Positions 6,845-14,002 of a DNA stretch of 42,876 bases are shown here, in pieces. This stretch comes from Planctomycetaceae bacterium. Lineage in GTDB: Bacteria; Planctomycetota; Planctomycetia; Pirellulales; Thermoguttaceae. Location: positions 1-42,876 of the forward strand of contig JAJFUI010000016.1 of NCBI GenBank assembly GCA_021372555.1, given 5' to 3'. How positions within the stretch are numbered: the stretch's first letter is position 1; each line of letters starts with the position of its first letter. Made by a program: the position numbers and the translations under genes. Under the pieces are notes generated by a model. It saw nothing but the letters and a program-made list of their open reading frames with translations, made no database searches and had not been told where the DNA came from.

Positions 6845-9517
6845 ATGCGCGACCTTCGGGTCTTACAATCTTTCAGTGTTTTCGGCGGCTTGGCCGGCGA
6901 AGTGGCGGCTTTGTTTCAAAGCCACCAACGAGCTCACGGCCCGGCAGCCATTCGTCGTCGCAGCCGCCGCTTGCGGATCGAGCCGTTGGAGGTCCGCAAC
7001 TTGATGGACGCCGCCGGCTTGGCCGCACTGATTGCTCCGACGTGGTTCTCAACCGTCAGCAGCGATGCAACACCCGCCCACGCCGGCGTTGCCAGTTGGA
7101 CGGCCGAGGACACCATCATCTCCTCGACGCAAACAGCCCCCGCCGGCATTACGCAGTCGAATGTCTATGACTGGATCATCCAGTTCGACACTGCCTCGCT
7201 CTCCGGCATCACATCGGTCGCACAGACGGCCAGCCTCTTGACCGGCGCCGGCATCGACTTCCAGGTCTTGCACGGTCTCGGCCTCGCCGGCCTCGTCCTC
7301 ATGCGCAGCTCCGGCGCCGATCTCACCACGGTCGAAAACTGTCTCCGATCGGACACCGACGTTGCCACGTTCGAGCAGGATGCGTTGCGGCAGCAACAGG
7401 TTTCGCCTAATGATACGCAGCTTTCCAGCCTTTGGGCCCTGACGAGCATCGATGCCCAAAACGCCTGGGGTATCTCCAAGGGTAGTTCCAGCGTCGTCGT
7501 CGCGGTGATCGACACCGGTATTGATTACACGCACCCCGACCTGGCCGCGAACATCTGGACCAACACTACAGAAACGGCTGGCAATGGCCGCGACGACGAT
7601 GGCAATGGCTTCGTCGACGACCTGCACGGCTACAATTTCGTCAGCGAAAACGGCAACCCCATGGACGACAACGGCCATGGCACGCACGTCTCTGGCACCA
7701 TCGGCGCGGTGGGCAACAACGGCGTCGGCGTCAGTGGCGTCGATTGGTCGGTCTCGCTGATGTCACTGAAGTTCATGAGCAGCAGCGGCAACGGATACCT
7801 TTCCGACGCCATCGAGGCCATGAACTACGCCACGATGATGCGCACCCGCTGCGGCGTTAACGTCCGCGTGGCCAATTGCAGTTGGGGTGGCGGCAATTTC
7901 AGCGCCGCCATGCAGTCCGCTATCCAGGCGGCCAACGACGCCGGCATCCTCGTCGTCGTCGCCGCAGGCAACAGCGCGTCGAACAACGACGCCATTGTCC
8001 AATATCCAGCCAATTACGACGCGCCGAACGTCATCTCGGTCGCCGCGCTTGCGAAGAACAGCCAGTTGGCCAGCTTCAGCAACTACGGTGCAACGACCGT
8101 CGACATCGCCGCCCCAGGGGTTTCCATCTATAGCACCATCCCGAACAACAGCTACGCTTACTACTCCGGCACCAGCATGGCCGCGCCGCAGGTTTCCGGC
8201 GTCGCCGCTCTGTGCTGGGCCGTCGCCCCAAACGCATCGGTTGCCGACGTCCGCAATGCCATTCTTCGCGGGGCCGAACCGCTCGCTGGTCTGACCGGCA
8301 AGGTGGCCACAGGCGGCACGCTCGACGCTTACCGGACACTGCAACTGCTTACGGCCTCGCAGCCGCAAGGCCCGACGCTCGCGTCACTGGCCCCAGCGTC
8401 AACATCCGTGACCGCCGGCGCCGCATTGACGCTGCGTGCCGGTGGAATCACCGATCCCTCGGGCACAATCACGCAAGTGCTGTTCTACCGCGACGCCAAC
8501 AACAATGGGCAACTCGACGCCGCCGATCCGCTGGTTGCATCGACAAACGCGCTTAATGGCGGCGCTGCCAGCGTTGCGGTCAGCACGGCGGGAATGACCG
8601 CTGGCGTCTACCGCTATTTCGCCAAGGCCGTCGACAACCATTTTCGCACGAGCACTGTAGCCACCACAACGGTCAACGTTCTTGCCGGTGACGACTTCGG
8701 CAACAGCGCCGCCACCGCTGGCATCATCGCGGCGTCTGGTGTCACTTCCGGCAAACTCGAAGTGGTCGGCGACACTGATTGGTTTGCGTTCCAAGCGGAA
8801 GCAGGGAAGACGTACACCTTCAGCACGCAGTTGGGAACGTTGCGAGATTCGCTCCTGTCGCTCTACGCCGGCAATGGCACGACGCGGCTCGCGTTCAATG
8901 ACGACTACGGTTCAAGCCTTTCGTCCCGCATTGTTTGGAAAGCGACGTCGAGCGGAACCTGTTATCTCGTGGTCGGCGCCTATGGCAGTAGGTTGAGCGG
9001 CACCTACGTGCTCAACGTTCAGGCGTCCGGCACGACTGTGCAAAGCAAAGCCGCTGCCGCTGGACTGGCGGAACTGCCGTTTGTCCCGCCAGCATATATC
9101 CAGACGAGTTCGACAGCGCGTTTCACCAACGACGCCTTAGGTCAGGCGTGGAGCCGGCTGGTGGCCGATGTTGACTGCGGTTGGAGCTTCGACGCCGCAT
9201 CGACGCTTCACGACGAAGCGTTCTCCGAACGGCAACGCAGTGCACTCCCTGGCGGGCGCGCTGATACGCTGACAACCTGGCACACTGGTTTCGCGCAGTC
9301 GCTTAGCGGTCGATTGGACGGCGTCGGAATAATGTCCGTGGCTCGCTACCCGCGAGGAGCCTCGGTCACAGCCGACGAGGACGCGGCGCCTGATGCCGCC
9401 CTGATGGCCGACAGCTTTTTCGACTCCGACATGCTCGATCACAATGCCGTCGACGCATTCTTCGCGACTGCTGGCGATTTCGCAGACCTGCAGCCTATCC
9501 CGTTGGGAGATGGCTAG
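6845..9517 (+). CDS. Large secreted subtilisin-like serine protease (S8) with PPC domain
   Basis: An 890-residue S8 protease. Residues ~36-55 hold RRSRRLRIEPLEVRNLMDA, the LEPLEVRNL motif found at the N-terminus of many large exported planctomycete proteins. A propeptide-like region follows (~100-190). The catalytic domain has Asp223 in VIDTGIDYTHPD, His278 in NGHGTHVSGT, the oxyanion Asn376 in VVAAGNS and Ser444 in SGTSMAAPQVSG, so the triad is complete. Residues ~515-610 look like an Ig-like module (FYRDANNNGQLDAADPL), and ~616-730 form a pre-peptidase C-terminal (PPC) domain (DWFAFQAEAGKTYTF ... GTYVLNVQ). The last ~150 residues match nothing I recognise. No Shine-Dalgarno site precedes the ATG; a downstream start is possible. 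The substrate is unknown. Confidence 0.93.
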   Translation: MRDLRVLQSFSVFGGLAGEVAALFQSHQRAHGPAAIRRRSRRLRIEPLEVRNLMDAAGLAALIAPTWFSTVSSDATPAHAGVASWTAEDTIISSTQTAPAGITQSNVYDWIIQFDTASLSGITSVAQTASLLTGAGIDFQVLHGLGLAGLVLMRSSGADLTTVENCLRSDTDVATFEQDALRQQQVSPNDTQLSSLWALTSIDAQNAWGISKGSSSVVVAVIDTGIDYTHPDLAANIWTNTTETAGNGRDDDGNGFVDDLHGYNFVSENGNPMDDNGHGTHVSGTIGAVGNNGVGVSGVDWSVSLMSLKFMSSSGNGYLSDAIEAMNYATMMRTRCGVNVRVANCSWGGGNFSAAMQSAIQAANDAGILVVVAAGNSASNNDAIVQYPANYDAPNVISVAALAKNSQLASFSNYGATTVDIAAPGVSIYSTIPNNSYAYYSGTSMAAPQVSGVAALCWAVAPNASVADVRNAILRGAEPLAGLTGKVATGGTLDAYRTLQLLTASQPQGPTLASLAPASTSVTAGAALTLRAGGITDPSGTITQVLFYRDANNNGQLDAADPLVASTNALNGGAASVAVSTAGMTAGVYRYFAKAVDNHFRTSTVATTTVNVLAGDDFGNSAATAGIIAASGVTSGKLEVVGDTDWFAFQAEAGKTYTFSTQLGTLRDSLLSLYAGNGTTRLAFNDDYGSSLSSRIVWKATSSGTCYLVVGAYGSRLSGTYVLNVQASGTTVQSKAAAAGLAELPFVPPAYIQTSSTARFTNDALGQAWSRLVADVDCGWSFDAASTLHDEAFSERQRSALPGGRADTLTTWHTGFAQSLSGRLDGVGIMSVARYPRGASVTADEDAAPDAALMADSFFDSDMLDHNAVDAFFATAGDFADLQPIPLGDG

Positions 9518-9567
9518 CCGACGCTGATAGCAAATCGGGCAAGAGGACGCCTTTCGTCGCCAAACAG

Positions 9568-9604
9568 AAAAAGGCCGAGCCGCGGAACACTGCGGCCCGG
9601 CCTT
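9568..9604 (-). terminator. Hairpin terminator between convergent genes
   Basis: The arms AAGGCCG-A-GCCGC and GCGGC-C-CGGCCTT form a 12-bp stem with one mismatch and an 8-nt loop. Read on the minus strand it is followed by TTTTTCTGTTT, the classic intrinsic-terminator arrangement for the gene at 9626-10141. It may also slow transcription leaving the subtilase gene. Confidence 0.75.
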
Positions 9605-9625
9605 GATCGTGATAGATCTCCGATG

Positions 9626-10141
9626 CTAGCCCTTTGACGGCAGCGGGGCTGGCGGCAGTTCGGCTCGCTGCGGAGCCGCTGTCGGACTCGGTTTCGGTTC
9701 CGACGACGGGGCCGTTTGGCTAGGCGCCGCGTACGCCGTTTCATGCCCATGACGCTCGCGGTGCTCCACCGCCAATCGCACTGGCGATTTTAGCAGCAAG
9801 GCGAAGCGTTCTCGGACAACGGCCACCTTGCGATGGCTATCGACCGCGCTGCAAGCGTGTACCGGCTGATGCTGTTTCGCCGGCTTGCAGACCTCTACCC
9901 GTTCACTCACTGGTTTGGCGGGCTTGCAGACCTCGACCCGCTCGGCAATCCTCACGGGCTTAACGACCTTGACGCGTTGGGGATGTTTCGCCGGGCTGCA
10001 AACCGGAGCGGTCTCCGCCGGACCGCACACTCTCACGGGCTTGCACGCCTCCGGCGTCGCCCAGGCGGCCCCGGTGCTCCATCCGCCAGCCATCAGCGAA
10101 GCGGCAACTGCCAACCGGATAACACAAAGCCTCCGACTCAT
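9626..10141 (-). CDS. Small exported protein with Cys-Lys-Pro repeats
   Basis: A 171-residue protein of unknown function. The start MSRRLCVIRLAVAASLMAGG is preceded by an AGGAG site about 8 nt upstream and begins a signal peptide ending near AAWA. The mature part is a run of degenerate repeats with VxVCKPxKP or similar (ACKPVRVC, RVEVCKPAKP, RVEVCKPAKQ), giving an evenly spaced, Cys- and Lys-rich segment of about 75 residues. A basic, His/Arg-containing part and a Pro-rich tail follow. The repeats are also visible as DNA direct repeats around 9880-9990. The cysteines might form disulfides or bind metal in the envelope; this is inference. It ends at a good intrinsic terminator. Confidence 0.7.
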   Translation of the reverse strand: MSRRLCVIRLAVAASLMAGGWSTGAAWATPEACKPVRVCGPAETAPVCSPAKHPQRVKVVKPVRIAERVEVCKPAKPVSERVEVCKPAKQHQPVHACSAVDSHRKVAVVRERFALLLKSPVRLAVEHRERHGHETAYAAPSQTAPSSEPKPSPTAAPQRAELPPAPLPSKG

Positions 10142-10570
10142 GGAAATCTCCTTTTCTTGGGAAAACAATAGGCGGGTCGCTCAAATCGAACAGGGGCCGC
10201 GTGTCGATCAGCGTCCAACCTCCCGTGGATCGCTTATCGCCCATGCCACCGCAGTTCCTGGCCGTTCGCAGTGAGCAACCACCGATGCGAGACTGCGTCC
10301 GGCAGAATGGGGAAGCGTCGCGCTACCGTGAGCCGGTACAGCGACACCCCGAACACTTGCAACAACATGGCTGCGGCACTTTAGAGAGCGCCGAAGAGTT
10401 GCGTCTTTCCTTCTGAGACCCAGCAGCCATGATCGTCACCGACGCCCAAAGCAGACGTCGCCTCTAAGTGGCGTATCGGGCGGGCAGCCTGTGGACCGAA
10501 AAAGGTTTGCCCGGAACGAATGCCGATTATGATTATCGGCATTTGTATGTTCGCGACTTCAGCGGACAAA
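10142..10570. other. Intergenic region with one inverted repeat
   Basis: About 430 bp with no convincing gene on either strand. It should hold the promoter of the repeat protein (read leftward) and the end of the ABC/DUF1854 transcript (read from the right). The only clear structure is the inverted repeat at 10520-10542. Confidence 0.5.
10520..10542 (-). terminator. Inverted repeat downstream of the DUF1854 gene
   Basis: The arms ATGCCGAT and ATCGGCAT flank a 7-nt loop, about 30 nt past the DUF1854 stop on the minus strand. It has no immediate T-run (CCTTTTTCGG comes about 20 nt further on), so it is a weak terminator candidate or a processing hairpin. Confidence 0.4.
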
Positions 10571-11059
10571 TCAGAGATATCTATCGAGCACCCGCCGGCT
10601 GTTCGCATCCAGCCGCCGGGTGTCTGGGATCAAGTAGCGGATCCCATGGCTGTCTACCAGCAGGATGCGGTGCGCGCCAAGCCGCCGCACGTCGTTGTCA
10701 CTGTCCTCCATCAAGAACTCTGTTGGGCCGCGATCTGTCACGACTTCCCATCGTGACGGGTCGGCGTCGGCCGCGACGCTCTCGATGCGCACCACCACCG
10801 GCACGAAGTCCCGCTGCGTCAAGGCTTCGTCCAGGGCCCGTCGGACCTCGGGCTGCAACTTGCTTGGATCCTCGATGCACAACAGTTCTCGCCCCTCGCT
10901 GTCGCAGATCGAAAGCACGCCGTCCGGCGCCGAAATTGGGAATGCTCGTGCCGGCTCGACGCCGGTAATCCGCCGCCCATCCGCCTGGATCAGAACGAGC
11001 TGCCCCCAGGCGTCCCGCTCCAGTGCAAAATCGTGATTTGTCGCCGATCCCGTGCTCAT
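10571..11059 (-). CDS. DUF1854 protein, partner of the cyanophycin-associated ABC transporter
   Basis: A 162-residue soluble protein starting MSTGSATNHDFALERDAWGQL, with the block RAFPISAPDGVLSICDSEGREL and a C-terminal half ending HGIRYLIPDTRRLDANSRRVLDRY. This is the pattern of the DUF1854 family, which in other bacteria (I recall beta-proteobacteria) is encoded next to an ABC transporter and cyanophycin genes. A GAGAGGGG site precedes the ATG at 11059. A GTG at 11086 in the same frame overlaps the ABC-gene stop (GTGA), so translation may be coupled and start there instead. No membrane segment or signal is visible. Its molecular role is unknown; an accessory subunit or regulator of the exporter is inference from position. 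Confidence 0.8.
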   Translation of the reverse strand: MSTGSATNHDFALERDAWGQLVLIQADGRRITGVEPARAFPISAPDGVLSICDSEGRELLCIEDPSKLQPEVRRALDEALTQRDFVPVVVRIESVAADADPSRWEVVTDRGPTEFLMEDSDNDVRRLGAHRILLVDSHGIRYLIPDTRRLDANSRRVLDRYL

Positions 11060-11082
11060 TCTCACCCCTCTCCTCTTCCCCT

Positions 11083-13383
11083 TCACCTTCCCTTGCTCAT
11101 CTCCAGTTGCGCCCGATGCAGCCTCGCGTAGGTGCCGTCCCGCGGCAGCAACTCGTCGTGCGGACCGACCTCCGTGATTCGCCCCCGTTCCAACACCACG
11201 AGTCTGTCGGCGCGACGCAACGTGCTTAAGCGGTGTGCAATCGCGATCGTCGTCCGCCCCTGCACAAGGTTCTCCAACGCGAGCTGGATTTCTCGCTCTG
11301 TTTCCGTGTCAACCGAGGAGGTGGCCTCGTCGAGGATCAAAATTCGCGGATCGATCAGCAGTGCCCGGGCGATGCTGATGCGTTGCCGCTCCCCGCCCGA
11401 CAGGAATTGCCCGCGCTCGCCCACCAGCGAGTCGTAAGCGTCGGGGAGCCGGAGGATAAAGTCGTGTGCCCTGGCTGCCCGAGCCGCCGCCACAATTTCG
11501 TCGCGCGACGCATCCGGCCGCCCGTAGGCGATGTTCTCGGCGACGGTGCCGTAGAACAAGAACGGCTCCTGCAGCACAATGCCGATATGACGACGATATT
11601 CCTCCAGCGGGAAGGAGCGAATGTCGGTGCCGTCGACCAGGATGGCGCCCTCTGTTACGTCGTAGAAGCGGCACACCAGATTAACGACCGTCGTTTTGCC
11701 CGCGCCGCTCGGCCCGACAAGCCCGATCATCTCGCCGGGGGCAAGCTTCAGGTCCACGCCCCGAAGCACGGGGCGTGTGCCGTAATGGAAGCTAACATCG
11801 CGGAACTCAACTTGTCCCTGGACACGGCCCGGGTGCACCGGACGAACCGGTTCAGCGACGCTCGGCACCCGATCTAGAATGGCGAAAATCCGCAGCGCGC
11901 TGGCTCCCGCCCTCTGGGTGGCCGCGACCATGCGGCTCATCGAGTCCATTCGCCCGTAGAACCGGGCCAACAGTTGCGTGAACAAGACCAGGGTACCAAC
12001 GGTGAACCCCGTCGTGTCGTGATGGAAGATGCGCCACGCGCCAAACACCCAGATCACCAGAAGGCCGACCTGAGTCAGCAGGACCACGATCGGCCCGAAG
12101 AACGACCACACAGCGTTCACGCGATCGTTGGCTTGCAGCACGCGGTTGTTTGCCTGGCGAAACCGTTCGATCTCGCGCCGCTCTTGCGCGAACGCCTTGA
12201 CTACGCGGATGCCCGGGATGGCGTCGGCCAGCACGCTGGTCATTTCGCCCCACGCCCGCGTGCCCAGGGCGAAACCCTGCCGCAGCCGATTGCGCACGCG
12301 ATTCGTCAGGTACGCGATCAACGGCAGCGGGAGCAGCGTCACCAAGGCCATCATCGCGTCCTGCCGAACGAGCACCACGGCCGTTAGCCCCAGCGTCACC
12401 ATATCGTTGGCGAAATCGAGCAGATTGACCGACAAGAAGAAGCAAAGCCTATCCGTGTCCGTGCTCACACGCGAAATCAGATCGCCAGTCCGCTTGCCGC
12501 CAAAAAACTCGAGGGACAGCGTCTGCATGTGGGCGTAAATCCGATTGCGCAGATCGGCCGCAATTCGCTCGCTCACCCACGCCAGCACATAGGTTCTCGC
12601 CCAGCCCAGCAGCCACGCCGCAAAAGCCGCGATGGCGAATCCCAAGGAGAACCAGAGAACCGGGACGAAGGTGATCCCTGGCGCATTCCGCTCGATCGGC
12701 GTCAGCACCTTGTCGATTAGCGGCATCGTCAAGTAGGGCGGAACCAGATCAGCACTGGAACTGGCCACCATCAAGGACAAGCCAGCCAAAATCATCCACA
12801 TCCGCGGTCGCGCAAAACCGATCAGGCGATACAGCGAATTAACGGTCGGCTTCTCCCTCGCCAAACCGCAATCGGGGCAGGCCTCCTGGTCCGCTGCCAG
12901 AATCAGGCCGCAACTCGGACACACCTTGGTTGCCGGCTCGCCGATCTCCTCGCCGCCCTCGATCTCGCCCTGCCTCGCCCGCTCGAATCGATCCGCTAGG
13001 CGATGCGCCGCCGCTGAGCGCCCGATGGTGTATCGCCAATGGCACAACAGCCGATCCGGCGCGAGCAGTTCCAGCCGCCCGGTGCCCGTTTGGTCCTTCG
13101 CACGCAGGGTACTGCCGGCGTTGATCGGCCAGGATCGGACGGAAACCTCTGACGCTGGTGCTCCGTCGCCGTCCTTGACGCCGACATCTAGCAGTCGTTG
13201 AGGGGTCAAAACCAACAGCCCCGGGACGTAGCGCAACGCGCTGTCTAGGTCGAGCTCTACCCATCCGATGGGGAGCTCACCGGGTGAAAGTGCCGCCTCG
13301 GTCGCTCTCCGCAGTTCCGGGGAAACGTCGTGCCAGTCTCCGTTCGTTCCGTTCACAGCGTGCCCAACGTTCGTCAAAGACAC
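11083..13383 (-). CDS. Zinc-ribbon ABC exporter (cyanophycin-associated type)
   Basis: A 766-residue half-transporter. Residues 1-150 are a soluble domain, partly similar in style to DUF1854 proteins (DLDSALRYVPGLLVLTPQRLL). A zinc ribbon follows with C155-x2-C158 and C169-x2-C172. Residues ~190-500 are a type-1 exporter membrane domain (six helices expected), and ~520-766 the ATPase: Walker A GPSGAGKT (557-564), Q605, signature LSGGERQ (661-667), Walker B ILILDEATS (681-689) and H717, all intact. It probably works as a homodimer in the inner membrane. The start is a GTG without a clear ribosome-binding site, so a nearby alternative is possible. It precedes the DUF1854 gene (overlap or 23-bp gap) and is divergent from cphA, which suggests a role in handling cyanophycin or its products; the substrate is not known. 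Confidence 0.88.
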   Translation of the reverse strand: MSLTNVGHAVNGTNGDWHDVSPELRRATEAALSPGELPIGWVELDLDSALRYVPGLLVLTPQRLLDVGVKDGDGAPASEVSVRSWPINAGSTLRAKDQTGTGRLELLAPDRLLCHWRYTIGRSAAAHRLADRFERARQGEIEGGEEIGEPATKVCPSCGLILAADQEACPDCGLAREKPTVNSLYRLIGFARPRMWMILAGLSLMVASSSADLVPPYLTMPLIDKVLTPIERNAPGITFVPVLWFSLGFAIAAFAAWLLGWARTYVLAWVSERIAADLRNRIYAHMQTLSLEFFGGKRTGDLISRVSTDTDRLCFFLSVNLLDFANDMVTLGLTAVVLVRQDAMMALVTLLPLPLIAYLTNRVRNRLRQGFALGTRAWGEMTSVLADAIPGIRVVKAFAQERREIERFRQANNRVLQANDRVNAVWSFFGPIVVLLTQVGLLVIWVFGAWRIFHHDTTGFTVGTLVLFTQLLARFYGRMDSMSRMVAATQRAGASALRIFAILDRVPSVAEPVRPVHPGRVQGQVEFRDVSFHYGTRPVLRGVDLKLAPGEMIGLVGPSGAGKTTVVNLVCRFYDVTEGAILVDGTDIRSFPLEEYRRHIGIVLQEPFLFYGTVAENIAYGRPDASRDEIVAAARAARAHDFILRLPDAYDSLVGERGQFLSGGERQRISIARALLIDPRILILDEATSSVDTETEREIQLALENLVQGRTTIAIAHRLSTLRRADRLVVLERGRITEVGPHDELLPRDGTYARLHRAQLEMSKGR

Positions 13384-13588
13384 CGCGGGAGCCCGTTCGT
13401 CACCCGCGTCAGCCCATCATAAACGATCCCGGTCGCAAACGCAGCACGAGCCCGCAACTTTGCAGCACCACCCGCCCGAGTGTGTCTGATTGTTCCGCCG
13501 CGTTGTCATTTTGTGCGCCAGTTGCCGACTCATGGCGGCCGCCTAAATCCGCTCTGGCGAATTGCATTTTCTGCGGAGGAACGGTTAA

Positions 13589-13867
13589 ATGGAGCCTTTG
13601 CGTCGCCTGCGACGTCCGTGCCGGACCGGACACCGCTCCCAAGTGGCGTTTTTCGCCAAAGGATGTTCACCAAACATCCTATATCACCAGGACAACGCCT
13701 GGGACGGTCGTGAGCGACCATCGAGCCTGGGGCTAGCGGATAGGCGAACAGCAGAAAGCGTGCCCGACGGCAACCCGCAATCGCCAGTGGAACGGTTCTT
13801 GCGTGAGATGCCTTACGTTTTCGGATCGGGACGGTTGAACCGGGCGCAAGGATCGTGCGCTCGATGA
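13589..13867 (+). CDS. Possible short ORF in the cphA leader
   Basis: A 92-codon frame whose ATG has a GGAGGA site 8 nt upstream, better than that of most genes here. The product starts MEPLRRLRRPCRTGHRSQVAFF, is basic and matches nothing I recognise. It runs through four of the five hairpins upstream of cphA, so it may be a leader ORF or just an open frame in a structured leader. The strong ribosome-binding site is the only positive evidence. Confidence 0.2.
   Translation: MEPLRRLRRPCRTGHRSQVAFFAKGCSPNILYHQDNAWDGRERPSSLGLADRRTAESVPDGNPQSPVERFLREMPYVFGSGRLNRAQGSCAR
13644..13719. promoter_or_regulatory. Cluster of four stem-loops upstream of cphA
   Basis: Four perfect inverted repeats follow each other within 76 nt: TGGCG/CGCCA with a TTTTT loop (13644-13658); AGGATGTT/AACATCCT with loop CACCA (13660-13680); CCAGG/CCTGG (13687-13702); GGTCG/CGACC with loop TGAG (13706-13719). 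Such density suggests a structured RNA leader or a protein-binding array. It matches no riboswitch class I recognise. Confidence 0.4.
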
Positions 13868-13876
13868 GGAGTTTCC

Positions 13877-13913
13877 GGTTGTTATCGGATGAGTAAAAGC
13901 TGCCGATACAACC
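13877..13913. promoter_or_regulatory. Long hairpin about 90 nt before cphA
   Basis: GGTTG-T-TATCGG pairs with CCGATA-CAACC, giving 11 base pairs with one bulged T and a 14-nt loop. It has no T-run after it, so it is not a classic terminator; it may be part of the cphA leader RNA. Confidence 0.4.
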
Positions 13914-14002
13914 ATTTGACTGTTTGCAGCGTTGATCGCGTTAGGAAGTCCCGACCCACGGCTGCTTCAGTGATGTGCGCAACGTCACAAGAGAGAGACG
14001 CA

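Larger units (their letters stand above)
13384..14002. other. Divergent regulatory region between ABC exporter and cphA
   Basis: About 620 bp between two divergent genes. It holds four consecutive stem-loops at 13644-13719 and a fifth, strong one at 13877-13913, described separately, plus a short frame at 13589-13867 with a good ribosome-binding site. Both promoters should lie here, but I could not pick them with confidence. Confidence 0.6.

Noticed and set aside
13510..13640. Zinc-ribbon-like CxxC...CxxC peptide in a plus-strand frame (CIFCGGTVKWSLCVAC)
   Set aside because: No start codon with a ribosome-binding site in that frame, and the flanking residues show no domain; probably chance.
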